Source: Lysobacter sp. K5869 (GTDB lineage: Bacteria > Pseudomonadota > Gammaproteobacteria > Xanthomonadales > Xanthomonadaceae). From it: a DNA stretch of 64,000 bases. The notes under the pieces were generated by a model that saw nothing but the letters and a program-made list of their open reading frames with translations, was not told the origin of the DNA and did no database searches. Positions within the stretch are counted from its first letter, which is position 1. Every line of letters begins with the position of its first letter. A program made the translations under genes and the position numbers. This document shows, in pieces, positions 32,488-41,839 of the stretch. Location: contig NZ_CP072597.1 of NCBI RefSeq assembly GCF_018847975.1, positions 1,178,001 through 1,242,000 of the forward strand, read 5' to 3'.

Positions 32488-34005
32488 ATGAGCGTCTATT
32501 CCGTGCCTTCCCCCTCGCAACCCCCGCATTTGGCGCCGCTGGCGCCGTTCGATCTGGTGATCTTCGGCGGCACCGGCGATCTGGCCCTGCGCAAGCTGCT
32601 GCCGGCGCTGTTCCACCGCTACGCCGATGGCCAGATCGTCGCCGGCGCGCGCATCGTCGGCATCGCCCGCGACGAGCGCAGCGACGAGGCCTACCGCGGC
32701 AAGGTGCGCGAGGCGCTGCTCGACTTCGCCGGCGAACAGGCCCGCCAGACCGACGTGCTCGACGGCTTCCTGGCGCTGCTGTCCTACCGCCGCCTGGACC
32801 TGAGTTCCGACAGCGGCTGGCCCGAATTCGCCGCCGAGTTCGACGACGCCGAGCGCGTGCGGGTGTTCTACCTCGCGGTCGGCCCCGACCTGTTCGGCGT
32901 GGTCGCCGACCGCCTGCAATCGCACGGGCTGGTCAATCCGAAGACCCGCGTGGTGGTGGAAAAGCCGCTGGGCAAGGACGGCGTCAGCGCCGATGCGATC
33001 AACGACGCGCTGGCGCGGGTGTTCAACGAAACCCAGATCTTCCGCATCGACCATTACCTCGGCAAGGAAACGGTGCAGAATCTGACCGCGCTGCGTTTCA
33101 GCAACGCGCTGTTCGAACCGCTGTGGAAGGCCGAGCACATCGATCACGTGCAGATCACCGTGGCCGAGACCGTCGGCGTGGAATCGCGCGCGCCGTACTA
33201 CGACAAGTCCGGCGCGCTGCGCGACATGGTCCAGAACCATTTGCTGCAGCTGCTGTGTCTGGTGGCGATGGAGCCGCCGTCGTCGCTGGCCGCCGACGCG
33301 ATCCGCGACGAGAAGCTCAAGGTGCTGCGCGCGCTGCGTCCGATCGAGAACGGCAACGCCGCCCAGTTCACCGTGCGCGGCCAGTACAAGGCCGGCGCCG
33401 TGGAAGGCCGCGCGGTGCCGGGCTACGCGCAGGAGCTGGGCGCGCAATCGCTGACCGAAACCTTCGTCGCGCTCAAGGCCGAAGTGAAGAACTGGCGCTG
33501 GGCCGGGGTGCCGTTCTACCTGCGCACCGGCAAGCGCCTGGCCGAGCGCGTGTCGGAGATCGTGGTGACCTTCCGCCAGGTGCCGCATTCGATCTTCGAA
33601 GGCCTGACCGAACAGGACCCGTCCAGCCGCCTGCAGCCGAACAAGCTGGTGCTGCGCCTGCAGCCCGACGAAGGCGTGAAGCTGTGGCTGATGAACAAGG
33701 TGCCCGGCCCCGGCGGCCTGCGCCTGCGCCACGTGCCGCTGGACATGAGTTTCGCCGCCGCGTTCGGCGGGCGTCAGGCCGACGCTTACGAGCGTTTGCT
33801 GATGGACGTGGTGCGCGGCAATCCGATGTTGTTCATGCGCCGCGACGAAGTCGACGCGGCATGGAAGTGGATCGACCCGATCCGCGCGGCCTGGGCCGCG
33901 AGCGCGGAAGCGCCGCGCCCGTACACCGCCGGCAGTTGGGGACCGAGCGCCGCGGTGGCGCTGATCGAACGCGATGGGAGGACGTGGCATGAAGATGCAG
34001 GCTGA
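32488..34005 (+). CDS. zwf: Glucose-6-phosphate 1-dehydrogenase
   Basis: 505 residues. FGGTGDLALRKLLPAL near the N-terminus binds NAD(P), and RIDHYLGKETVQN holds the catalytic histidine and substrate-binding lysine. The C-terminal domain has FYLRTGKRLAERVSEIVVTF. It oxidises glucose-6-P to 6-phosphogluconolactone in the cytoplasm, the first step of both the oxidative pentose phosphate and Entner-Doudoroff routes. The next gene, pgl, begins inside its last 17 bases. A repeat-covered promoter lies upstream, next to the GntR gene, so regulation by that repressor is a reasonable proposal. Confidence 0.98.
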   Translation: MSVYSVPSPSQPPHLAPLAPFDLVIFGGTGDLALRKLLPALFHRYADGQIVAGARIVGIARDERSDEAYRGKVREALLDFAGEQARQTDVLDGFLALLSYRRLDLSSDSGWPEFAAEFDDAERVRVFYLAVGPDLFGVVADRLQSHGLVNPKTRVVVEKPLGKDGVSADAINDALARVFNETQIFRIDHYLGKETVQNLTALRFSNALFEPLWKAEHIDHVQITVAETVGVESRAPYYDKSGALRDMVQNHLLQLLCLVAMEPPSSLAADAIRDEKLKVLRALRPIENGNAAQFTVRGQYKAGAVEGRAVPGYAQELGAQSLTETFVALKAEVKNWRWAGVPFYLRTGKRLAERVSEIVVTFRQVPHSIFEGLTEQDPSSRLQPNKLVLRLQPDEGVKLWLMNKVPGPGGLRLRHVPLDMSFAAAFGGRQADAYERLLMDVVRGNPMLFMRRDEVDAAWKWIDPIRAAWAASAEAPRPYTAGSWGPSAAVALIERDGRTWHEDAG

Positions 34006-34744
34006 GCGATTGACCGTGATCGAACCCTTGCCGCTGCCCTTGCACGAAAAACTGTTCGACGACAGCGAACAGCTGGCGTCGGCGCTGGCGCGTCAGGTCG
34101 CCGCCGATCTGCGCGCGGCCTTGGCGCGCCACGGCGAGGCGAGCCTCGCGCTGTCGGGCGGCAACACGCCCAAGCGTTTCTTCCAGCAACTCTCGCAACA
34201 GACCTTGGATTGGGCGCGGGTGACCGTGCTGCCGATCGACGAGCGCTGGGTGCCGGGCGATCATCCGCGCTCCAACGAACGCCTGCTGCGCGAGAACCTG
34301 TTCCAGCACAACGCCGCCGCCGCGCGCTTCCTGCCGCTGTACCGTCCGGTGGACACGCCGGAAATGGCGCTGATGCCGGTGCTGACCAAGATCGCCAACG
34401 AAGGCTTGCCGCTGGACGTGGCGGTGCTGGGCATGGGCGAGGACGGCCACACCGCGTCGCTGTTTCCCGACCTCGGCCACGACAACCCGGCGCTGCGCGA
34501 GATCGGCTTGCAGCCGCGCGGCCGCGCGCCGGTGATGTCGGTGCGCACCGCGGCGATGCCCGAGCCGCGCATGACCTTGACGCTCAGCGCGATCTTCACC
34601 GCGCCGGCGCTGTATCTGCACATCGAAGGCGAGAAGAAGCTCGCGCTGCTGCAAGCCGCGCAGCGCGACCCGCGTTCGACCTTGCCGATCCGCGCGGCGC
34701 TGGCCGGCGCGCCGAACGTGCCGACCTTGTATTGGAGTCCGTAA
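33989..34744 (+). CDS. pgl: 6-phosphogluconolactonase
   Basis: 251 residues of the DevB/Pgl family. [44 protein letters not shown] and [18 protein letters not shown] are the three signature regions. It hydrolyses 6-phosphogluconolactone to 6-phosphogluconate. The ATG at 33989 is preceded by GGGAGG and overlaps zwf by 17 bases, so translation is coupled. An intergenic stretch of about 270 bp with an inverted repeat separates it from edd. Confidence 0.96.
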   Translation: MKMQAERLTVIEPLPLPLHEKLFDDSEQLASALARQVAADLRAALARHGEASLALSGGNTPKRFFQQLSQQTLDWARVTVLPIDERWVPGDHPRSNERLLRENLFQHNAAAARFLPLYRPVDTPEMALMPVLTKIANEGLPLDVAVLGMGEDGHTASLFPDLGHDNPALREIGLQPRGRAPVMSVRTAAMPEPRMTLTLSAIFTAPALYLHIEGEKKLALLQAAQRDPRSTLPIRAALAGAPNVPTLYWSP

Positions 34745-34873
34745 CCCGCACTTTTTATTGGAGCCCGCTTTCTTTGGGTTCCGCAGACAGCCAAGCCCTG
34801 ACTCCCTCCCCTCCCAGTTAAGGCTTTTGCTGTCGCCCCCTCTCGCAGGGGGCCGCGTCCGCACCGCGGGCGC

Positions 34874-34931
34874 GGGGGGATTTGCTTTTGCCGGTGCTTC
34901 TTAGGAAGGTGTAGGAAGAGCAAATCCCCCC
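34874..34931. repeat. 13-bp inverted repeat between pgl and edd
   Basis: GGGGGGATTTGCT (34874-34886) and AGCAAATCCCCCC (34919-34931) are a perfect inverted pair with a 32-bp spacer, in a 272-bp gap inside an otherwise compact cluster. It may be an intergenic repeat element or an mRNA hairpin that attenuates edd expression. Confidence 0.7.
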
Positions 34932-35016
34932 TCTCTCCCTTTTTTCGCGAAGGGAGCCGCATTCCAGATTCACGGCCAGGCGCCGATGCCGGCGCCCCGC
35001 ATCGACCAAGGTTCAC

Positions 35017-36849
35017 GTGAAGACCCAACTGCATCCTGTCGTCGCGCAAGTCACCCAACGCATCGTCGAACGCAGCCGCGCGCGCCGCGCCGCTTACCTC
35101 GCCCGCATCGAGGCGGCGTGCGGCAGCGGTCCGCACCGCCGGCGTTTGTCGTGCGGCAATCTCGCCCACGGTTTCGCCGCCTGCAGCGTCGGCGACAAGC
35201 AAGCGCTGCGCAGCGGCGCGGCGCCGAACCTGGGCATCGTCACCTCGTTCAACGACATGCTTTCCGCGCATCAGCCGCTGGAGCGCTTTCCCGACCTGAT
35301 CAAGGCCGCCGCGCGCGAGGCCGGCGCGACCGCGCAGGTCGCCGGCTGCGTGCCAGCGATGTGCGACGGCGTCACCCAGGGCCGCGAAGGCATGGAGTTG
35401 TCGCTGTTCTCGCGCGACGTGATCGCGATGTCGACCGCGGTGTCGCTGTCGCACGACATGTTCGACGCCGCGCTGTACCTGGGCGTGTGCGACAAGATCG
35501 TGCCGGGCCTGCTGATCGGCGCGCTGCACTTCGGCCACCTGCCGGGCATCTTCGTGCCGGCCGGGCCGATGACCTCGGGCCTGCCCAACGACGAAAAATC
35601 GCGCGTGCGCCAGCGCTACGCCACCGGCGAGGCGAGCCGCGACGAACTGCTCGAAGCCGAGGCGCGCAGCTACCACGGCCCGGGCACCTGCACTTTCTAC
35701 GGCACCGCCAACTCCAATCAGATGTTGATGGAGATGATGGGCCTGCATTTGCCGGGTTCCAGCTTCGTCCACCCGAACACGCCGCTGCGCGACGCGCTGA
35801 CCGCGCTGGCCGCGCGCCGCGCCGCGCAGATCACCGCGCTGGGCGAGGACTATCGGCCGATCGGCCGGATCGTCGACGAGCGCGCCATCGTCAACGGCGT
35901 GATCGGCCTGCACGTCACCGGCGGTTCGACCAATCACCTGCTGCATCTGGTGGCGATGGCCGCCGCCGCCGGTATCGAGCTGCGCCTGGAGGATTTCGAT
36001 GCGCTGTCCGCGGCGGTGCCGCTGCTGGCGCGCGTGTATCCCAACGGCAGCGCCGACGTGAACCACTTCCACGCTGCCGGCGGGCTCGCGTTCCTGATCG
36101 GCGAATTGCTCGATCACGGCCTGCTGCACGGCGATGTCGAAACTGTCGCCGGCCACGGCCTGGATCGCTATCGCGTCGAAGCGCGGCTGGGCGAGGACGG
36201 CGAAGTGCAGTACGTGCCGGCCACGCGCGAGAGCTGCGACACCGCGGTGCTGCGCCCGGTGGCCGAGCCGTTCCGCGCCGACGGCGGCCTGCGCGTGCTC
36301 AACGGCAATCTCGGCATCGCCGCGATCAAGGTGTCGGCGGTGCCGGAGGATCGCTGGACGGTGGAGGCGCCGTGCCGCGTGTTCACCGAACAATACGAAG
36401 TGAAGCAGGCGTTCGAGCGCGGCGAACTGGATCGCGACGTGATCGTGGTCGTGCGCTTCCAAGGGCCGCGCGCGAACGGCATGCCCGAGTTGCACCAGCT
36501 CACGCCGACGCTGAGCGTGCTGCAAAAACGCGGACACCGCGTCGCGCTGGTCACCGACGGCCGCATGTCCGGCGCGTCCGGGCAGGTGCCGGCGGCGATC
36601 CACATCACCCCCGAGGCGATGGCCGGCGGGCCGCTGGCCAAGCTGCGCGACGGCGACGTGCTGCGGCTGGACGCGGTGGCCGGAACGCTGAGCGTGATCG
36701 AGCCGGCCGATTGGGCGGCGCGCGAGAACGCGACGGCCGATCTGTCTTCGCACCACGTCGGCTTCGGCCGCGAACTGTTCGCCGCGTTCCGCGACGCGGC
36801 CGCGCCGGCGGATCGGGGCGCGGGCGTGTTCGGGCCGGTGCCGTTGTGA
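35017..36849 (+). CDS. edd: Phosphogluconate dehydratase
   Basis: 610 residues of the IlvD/Edd family. [57 protein letters not shown], the cluster cysteines in GVCDKIVPG and [22 protein letters not shown], and [21 protein letters not shown] are present. The enzyme uses a 4Fe-4S cluster to convert 6-phosphogluconate to KDPG. The start is GTG; no upstream in-frame ATG with a ribosome binding site was seen. It follows zwf-pgl and precedes a HAD hydrolase and eda, forming the complete Entner-Doudoroff set. Confidence 0.97.
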   Translation: MKTQLHPVVAQVTQRIVERSRARRAAYLARIEAACGSGPHRRRLSCGNLAHGFAACSVGDKQALRSGAAPNLGIVTSFNDMLSAHQPLERFPDLIKAAAREAGATAQVAGCVPAMCDGVTQGREGMELSLFSRDVIAMSTAVSLSHDMFDAALYLGVCDKIVPGLLIGALHFGHLPGIFVPAGPMTSGLPNDEKSRVRQRYATGEASRDELLEAEARSYHGPGTCTFYGTANSNQMLMEMMGLHLPGSSFVHPNTPLRDALTALAARRAAQITALGEDYRPIGRIVDERAIVNGVIGLHVTGGSTNHLLHLVAMAAAAGIELRLEDFDALSAAVPLLARVYPNGSADVNHFHAAGGLAFLIGELLDHGLLHGDVETVAGHGLDRYRVEARLGEDGEVQYVPATRESCDTAVLRPVAEPFRADGGLRVLNGNLGIAAIKVSAVPEDRWTVEAPCRVFTEQYEVKQAFERGELDRDVIVVVRFQGPRANGMPELHQLTPTLSVLQKRGHRVALVTDGRMSGASGQVPAAIHITPEAMAGGPLAKLRDGDVLRLDAVAGTLSVIEPADWAARENATADLSSHHVGFGRELFAAFRDAAAPADRGAGVFGPVPL

Positions 36850-37032
36850 GATCGGCGGCTCGGTCGCCGTCGTCCGCGTCCGGATCGACGCGGTTCGCGC
36901 GAAAGCGCGTACCCGAAGCGCCGCCGCGAACTCGCTGAAGCGTTCGTGCCCGCGGCCTCGCGCAACGGCGAGGCCGCACGCAAACCCGCCATTCCCCTCA
37001 TTCCCCGTTCCCCTCATTCCCAGGAACGCCCC

Positions 37033-37713
37033 ATGCCCGCCCCCATCCGCACCACCTTCCTGTTCGACCTCGACGGCACGCTGGTCGACAGCGTCTATCA
37101 GCACGTGCTGGCCTGGAAGCAAGCGCTCGACGCCGACGGCATCCCGCTGTCGGTGTGGCGCATCCATCGTAAGATCGGCATGAGCGGCGGGCTGTTCACC
37201 AACATCCTGTTGCGCGAGACCGGCATCGACATCACTCCCGAGCGCGTGGAGCGTCTGCACAAGCTGCACGCGCAGGCTTACGCCGCGCAGGCCACGCAGA
37301 TCCGTCCGCTGCCGGGCGCGGTGGAACTGCTCGCGTACCTGACCGAGAACCAGATTCCCTGGGCCATCGCCACCAGCGGCCGCATGGAAACCGCGCGCCA
37401 CAACCTCGTCGCGCTCGGCGTGGACCCCGAGCGCAACGTGGTGATCACCCGCGACATGGTGCGTTACGCCAAGCCCGATCCCGACCTGTTCCTCGCCGCC
37501 GCCGACAAGCTCGGCGCCGACATCGAGCATTCGGTGGTGGTCGGCGACAGCATCTGGGACCTGCTCGCCGCGCGCCGCGCCCGCGCGCTCGGCGTCGGCC
37601 TGCTGTCCGGCGGCTACGGCCAGGACGAACTCGAACGCGCCGGCGGTTTCCGCGTCTACGAAGACCCGGCCGACCTGCTCAAGCACATCGACGAAGTCGC
37701 CGCGCGCGCCTGA
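37033..37713 (+). CDS. HAD-family hydrolase within the Entner-Doudoroff cluster
   Basis: 226 residues. HAD motif I is [10 protein letters not shown] with nucleophile D12 and general acid D14. Motif II is the threonine/serine in AIATSGRM, motif III the lysine in [10 protein letters not shown], and motif [10 protein letters not shown]. The four-helix cap at about 20-85 makes it a class-I enzyme of the phosphoglycolate phosphatase/beta-phosphoglucomutase type. It sits between edd and eda, 25 bp before eda, where related bacteria often carry a glucokinase gene. A repair or sugar-phosphate phosphatase role in the same pathway is inference. GGAACG is a weak ribosome binding site. Confidence 0.88.
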   Translation: MPAPIRTTFLFDLDGTLVDSVYQHVLAWKQALDADGIPLSVWRIHRKIGMSGGLFTNILLRETGIDITPERVERLHKLHAQAYAAQATQIRPLPGAVELLAYLTENQIPWAIATSGRMETARHNLVALGVDPERNVVITRDMVRYAKPDPDLFLAAADKLGADIEHSVVVGDSIWDLLAARRARALGVGLLSGGYGQDELERAGGFRVYEDPADLLKHIDEVAARA

Positions 37714-37738
37714 CCCGCTTTCGACTAGGAACGAACCC

Positions 37739-38383
37739 ATGACTGCGATGCAGGATCTGCAAAAGCGCGTCGGCGCGGTGCTGGCGCTGGCGCCGGTGGT
37801 GCCGGTGCTGGTGATCGACGATCTCGCCCACGCCGTGCCGTTGGCGCGCGCGCTGGTGGCCGGCGGCTTGCCGGCGATCGAGGTGACCTTGCGCACGCCC
37901 GTCGCGCTCGACGCGGTGCGCGCGATCGCCGCCGAAGTCGAAGGCGCCGCGGTCGGCGTCGGCAGCGTGCGCCGGCCGCAGGATTTCATCGACGCCTTGA
38001 AGGCCGGCGCGACTTTCGCGGTGTCGCCGGGCAGTTCGCCGGGCCTGATCGCCGCGGCGCGCGACATCGACCTGCCGTGGCTGCCGGGCGCGGCGACCGC
38101 GTCGGAAGCGATGGCGCTGCTGGAACAGGGCTACACCCAGCTCAAATTCTTCCCCGCCGAATCCATCGGCGGCGCGCCCGCGCTGAAATCGCTGGCCGGC
38201 CCGCTGCCGGAACTGCGCTTCTGCGCCACCGGCGGCATCGGCGCGAACAACGCGCGCGATTACCTGTCGCTGGCGAACGTGCCGTGCGTCGGCGGCTCGT
38301 GGGTGGCGCCGGCGGCGGCGGTGAAGGCGGGCGATTGGGCCCAGGTCGAAGCCTTGGCGCGCGCCGCGGCGGCGTTGACCTGA
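37739..38383 (+). CDS. eda: 2-dehydro-3-deoxyphosphogluconate (KDPG) aldolase
   Basis: 214 residues, the usual KDPG/KHG aldolase length. The catalytic glutamate E48 lies in AIEVTLRT and the Schiff-base lysine K136 in [18 protein letters not shown] takes the place of the common GAGTV pattern, and [15 protein letters not shown] is the phosphate-binding end of the barrel. It cleaves KDPG to pyruvate and glyceraldehyde-3-P, completing the Entner-Doudoroff pathway begun by zwf, pgl and edd. The ATG has GGAACG upstream. A REP-like array follows. Confidence 0.96.
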   Translation: MTAMQDLQKRVGAVLALAPVVPVLVIDDLAHAVPLARALVAGGLPAIEVTLRTPVALDAVRAIAAEVEGAAVGVGSVRRPQDFIDALKAGATFAVSPGSSPGLIAAARDIDLPWLPGAATASEAMALLEQGYTQLKFFPAESIGGAPALKSLAGPLPELRFCATGGIGANNARDYLSLANVPCVGGSWVAPAAAVKAGDWAQVEALARAAAALT

Positions 38384-38420
38384 GCGGCCGTTCTGCGGCG
38401 GAAACTCAACCGAAGCCGCG

Positions 38421-38830
38421 GTAGGAGCTGCGTAAGCTGCGACCGCGACAGCTGGCCTGCAGCGAAAGTTTCGTCGCGAGCGGGATCGTCCGCGGTCGCG
38501 GCTCACGCCGCTCCTACAGCCGGAAGCGAAACGGCCGAAGCCTGTTGTAGGAGCGGCGCAAGCCGCGACCGCGCCAACGCAACTACGCCGAATGCTTCAC
38601 CGCAGTCGCAGTTTCCCGGTCGCGACTCGCGTCGCTCCTACAGTCGGAAGCGAAACGGTCGAAGCCTCTTGTAGGAGCGGCGCAAGCCGCGATCGCGCCA
38701 ACGCAACTACGTTGAATGCTTCACCGCAGTCGCGGTTTCCCGGTCGCGACTCGCGTCGCTCCTACAGTCGGAAGCGAAACGGTCGAAGCCCCTTGTAGGA
38801 GCGGCGCAAGCCGCGACCGCGTCAACGTAG
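38421..38830. repeat. Third REP-like tandem array, 124-bp period
   Basis: GTAGGAGC starts at 38421, 38547, 38671 and 38795; the last two intervals are exactly 124 bp and the first is 126. Inverted GCGTCGCTCCTAC-type elements alternate with them, and the spacer sequences (GGAAGCGAAACGG and CGCAACTACG blocks) are also repeated. It lies between the convergent eda and lacI-type genes. Confidence 0.9.
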
Positions 38831-38931
38831 CTGCGCCGGATGCGTCCCCGCAGTCGCGTTTTTCCATGTCGCGATTCGCACCGTTAACGCAGGCCGATCC
38901 CGCCCCGAGCGAACACCGACCGACGCTCGAA

Positions 38932-39978
38932 TCAAGCGCCGCCCAGCGGCCGCGGCGGCGCCGTCGAGCCGCGCACCACCAAAATCGGACTGAACCCTTC
39001 GTTCGCCGGCGCCTCCACCGGCGTATCGCTCTCGCGCCGCAACTCGGCGATCAGGCGGTACGCGGCGTGCCGCGCGATTTCCTCGGTCGCTTGCCGCGCG
39101 GTGGTCAGCGTCGGCCAGGATTGCTTGGAGAACGGGCTGTCCTCGAACCCGGCGATCGACAGGTCGTAGGGCACGTGCATGCCCGAGGACTTCGCCGCCG
39201 CGAGCACGCCGGCGGCGATTTCGTCGTTGCTGCCGAAGATCGCGGTCGGGCGGTCGGGCAGGGCGAACAAGCGCCGCGCGCCGCGGAAGCCGTCGTCGAA
39301 GGAGTAGTCGCCAGGCAGCACGAGGTTCTCGTCCTCGCCGATGCCGTAGTCGTTCAGCGCCTGGGCGTAGCCCTTGTAGCGCTCCCAACTGGAACGGTGC
39401 GATTTGCCGCCCCACAGGAAGCCGATGCGCTGGTGGCCGAGCTGGATCAGGTGTTCGGTGATGTCGTAGGCGGCGTCGCGGTCGTCCACCCACACGCAGG
39501 GCGCGCCGTCTTGCGGGTCTTCGGCGGCGGAGACGATGCGCACCAGCTTGATGCCGTGGGCGAGCAGTTCGCTGACCAGTTCCATGCGCTCGGACATCGG
39601 CGGCGCCAGCACCAATCCGGCGAGGCGCGCGCCCTGGACCAGATCGATCAGGTCGGCGGCGAGCAGCGGCGAGGACGAATCGCAGGGATGGATCTGCAGG
39701 CCGTAGCCGGTCTCGCGGCAGGCGGCGAGCACGCCGTTCTGCACGCTGATGATGTAGTACGGGTTCGGGTTGTCGTAGACCACGCCCAGCGCATACGGCT
39801 GAGCGCTGCGCAGGCTGCGCGCGGACGGGTCGGGACGGTATTCGAGTTCGGCGATGGCTTCGTGCACCCGCGCGCGGGTGCGGGCGCGCACGCCGGACTC
39901 GTCGTTGATGACCCGCGAGACGGTCTTCAGCGAGACCTGGGCGAGTTCGGCGACATCTTTGATGGTGGGTCGGCGCAC
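38932..39978 (-). CDS. LacI-family transcriptional regulator
   Basis: 348 residues from the GTG with GAGG just upstream; another GTG at 40023 would add 15 Arg-rich residues. The helix-turn-helix is PTIKDVAELAQVSLKTVSRVIN, followed by a hinge helix region (SARSLRS) and a periplasmic-binding-protein-like sugar domain with IFGSNDEIAAGVL and LSIAGFEDSPFSKQSWPTLTT. It lies convergent to eda, so it may regulate the Entner-Doudoroff set, or a distant sugar regulon. Sugar ligand unknown. Start choice uncertain, family certain. Confidence 0.93.
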   Translation of the reverse strand: MRRPTIKDVAELAQVSLKTVSRVINDESGVRARTRARVHEAIAELEYRPDPSARSLRSAQPYALGVVYDNPNPYYIISVQNGVLAACRETGYGLQIHPCDSSSPLLAADLIDLVQGARLAGLVLAPPMSERMELVSELLAHGIKLVRIVSAAEDPQDGAPCVWVDDRDAAYDITEHLIQLGHQRIGFLWGGKSHRSSWERYKGYAQALNDYGIGEDENLVLPGDYSFDDGFRGARRLFALPDRPTAIFGSNDEIAAGVLAAAKSSGMHVPYDLSIAGFEDSPFSKQSWPTLTTARQATEEIARHAAYRLIAELRRESDTPVEAPANEGFSPILVVRGSTAPPRPLGGA

Positions 39979-40048
39979 GGGACCTCGGCGGTGGGCGCGG
40001 TGCGGGCGCGAATTCCGCGCCACGCGAATCGCTAGCCTACTCGCCGGC

Positions 40049-40513
40049 TCAGACCTTGGGTACCACGGCCAGGGTCAAACGCGAGATGCAGGCCAAGCGG
40101 CCGGCCTCGTCCTCGATGCGGATCTCCCAGACCTGGGTGCTGGCGCCGACGTGGATCGGCCGGGCGGTGCCGGTGACGGTGCCGCTGCGCACGCCGCGCA
40201 CGTGGTTGGCGTTGATCTCGATGCCGACGCAGACCTTGCCGTCCGGGCAGCACAGGTTGCCGGCGCTGCTGCCCAGGGTTTCGGCCAACAGCACCGAGGC
40301 GCCGCCGTGGAGCAGGCCGTAGGGCTGGTGGGTGCGCGCGTCGACCGGCATGGTGCCGCGCACGTAATCGGGGCCGATCTCGGTGAAGACGATGCCGAGC
40401 GGCTCCATCGCGGTGTTGCGCGAGAGCCGGTTGAGGTCGTCGACGGTGGTGGCGCCGCGGAAAAGCGGCTTGGCGGCGGGGGCCGCGGGGCTGGTCGGGT
40501 CGGATGCGCTCAT
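40049..40513 (-). CDS. Hotdog-fold thioesterase (PaaI/YbdB/MenI-like)
   Basis: 154 residues. GIVFTEIGPDYVRGTMPVDARTHQPYGLLHGGASVLLAETLGS is the YbdB/YdiI signature with the catalytic glutamate in the LLAETLGS helix. A C-terminal strand set ends in ISRLTLAVV. These enzymes hydrolyse acyl- or aroyl-CoA (for example DHNA-CoA in menaquinone synthesis) or proofread carrier-bound thioesters. No menaquinone or siderophore genes are near, so the substrate stays open. It stands between the lacI-type gene and a small orphan gene. Confidence 0.9.
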   Translation of the reverse strand: MSASDPTSPAAPAAKPLFRGATTVDDLNRLSRNTAMEPLGIVFTEIGPDYVRGTMPVDARTHQPYGLLHGGASVLLAETLGSSAGNLCCPDGKVCVGIEINANHVRGVRSGTVTGTARPIHVGASTQVWEIRIEDEAGRLACISRLTLAVVPKV

Positions 40514-40747
40514 CGGGAAACGATAGCGGCGGGACGGCGACCGGACCAGCCGGGACGTGTCGGCTTGCGCCGGGGACCACTCGGGTGCGGGTGCAGCGGC
40601 CTTGCCTGGAACCTGATGGCTGGGAGCGGGAAGTCCGGAAAAGAGGCCGGACCGGCGCGGGGCTCGAATTTGGGAAAAGGGAGCGTTAGCGCGCCGATCC
40701 GGACCAGGGAAGCGTGGACGACCGACCCATGGACGCGGCGTCCGCGA

Positions 40748-40936
40748 TCAGGCGAAGCGGAAGCGCGGCTGGACCCAGTTGCTGGCGTAGCTGCGGTTGC
40801 TGGCGTAGCCGCTGGAGTTGCCGTAGCCGACGCCGAAGTCGCGCTGGCGGTGGACGTGGCGGACCGGGGCGTTGGCGGCCGGGGTCTTGGCGGTCGGGTG
40901 GGTGGTGGTGGCGGTGCGGACGGTGGAGGCGTTCAT
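40748..40936 (-). CDS. Small uncharacterised protein, 62 residues
   Basis: The sequence starts with a Thr/Ala/Pro-rich segment, then a charged stretch RHVHRQRDFGVGYGNSSGY, and ends in ASNWVQPRFRFA. No signal peptide, membrane helix or cysteine is present. The AAAGGA ribosome binding site seven bases before the ATG and an AT-rich upstream region with GTGTTGGTAAAGTACAACAC (an imperfect hairpin) support a real gene. No family recognised. It is flanked by the thioesterase gene and the large REP-like region. Confidence 0.55.
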   Translation of the reverse strand: MNASTVRTATTTHPTAKTPAANAPVRHVHRQRDFGVGYGNSSGYASNRSYASNWVQPRFRFA

Positions 40937-41211
40937 GGTCGGGTCCTTTCTGTCTGTCTTGGGGTGGTAGTGCTTCGGTGTGTTGGTAAAGTACAACACC
41001 TGGGCGGAAGTGGCTATGTGCTGGAAGTCATATGCCTCTTTGGTCATGCCCCGGCGGGTCTTTGGGGCTGGCCGGCGGGGCTGCATCGACCGGGTTCGTG
41101 GATAGAGATGAGCCGGGGGCCGTGGGGGTTGCCATGACTGATGACCTAGACGGCGTGGGCGGGGTGGGTGTGACCGGAGGCGCGGCGGCAGGTCGTGGTG
41201 CGGGGCTCGGG

Positions 41212-41823
41212 GTAGGAGCGGCGTGAGCCGCGATGGCGGGTTCCGGCGCGGTGAGGGTTTCGCGGTGGCGGTATTGGCGCGGTCGCAGCTTGCGCAGCTC
41301 CTACAGGGGCTTCGGCGGGTTTCGTATCCGGCTGTAGGAGCTGCGCGAGCTGCGACCGCGATAACGCAGCGACGACGAACCTCGCGGTTCGTCGCCGGCT
41401 CGCGGCTTTCGTGTGCGGACGCCGACGAATCGCAACGCGCGTGGCAGGTTGTGTTGCGGTTGCGGCCGCGCGGTCGCGGCTTACGCCGCTCCTACACGCG
41501 CGGCGAAACGAAGCGGTGGCTTCGTGAGCCGCGATGGCGGTTCGGGCGCGAAGGGCTTCGCCGTAGCGGTATTGGCGCGGTCGCAGCTTGCGCAGCTCCT
41601 ACAGGGAGGGGCTGCGGCGGGTTTCGTATCCGGCTGTAGGAGCTGCGTAAGCTGCGACCGCGATAACGCAACGACGACGAACCTCGCGATTCGTCGCCGG
41701 CTCGCGGCTTTCGTCTGTGGACGCCGACGAATCGCAACGCCGCGCGGCGCGATGCCTCGCGGTTGCGACCCCGCGATCGCGGCTTACGCCGCGCCCACGC
41801 GCGCGGCCAACCGAAGCGGCGGC
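41212..41823. repeat. Palindromic repeat region containing a ~301-bp duplication
   Basis: CGTGAGCCGCGATGGCGG occurs at 41222 and 41523; GGCTGTAGGAGCTGCG occurs at about 41332 and 41634; and the intervening TATTGGCGCGGTCGCAGCTTG and CGACGAACCTCGCG blocks are also shared, so two composite units of about 301-302 bp lie in tandem. Each holds several GTAGGAGC and GCTCCTAC palindromes. The left 260 bp (40937-41211) carry nothing else I recognise. Confidence 0.85.
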
Positions 41824-41839
41824 TCAGAGCATCGTGGGC

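Noticed and set aside
34261..38067. Minus-strand frame of 1268 codons across the Entner-Doudoroff cluster
   Set aside because: It spans pgl, edd, HAD and eda in antisense, all of which carry clear family motifs.
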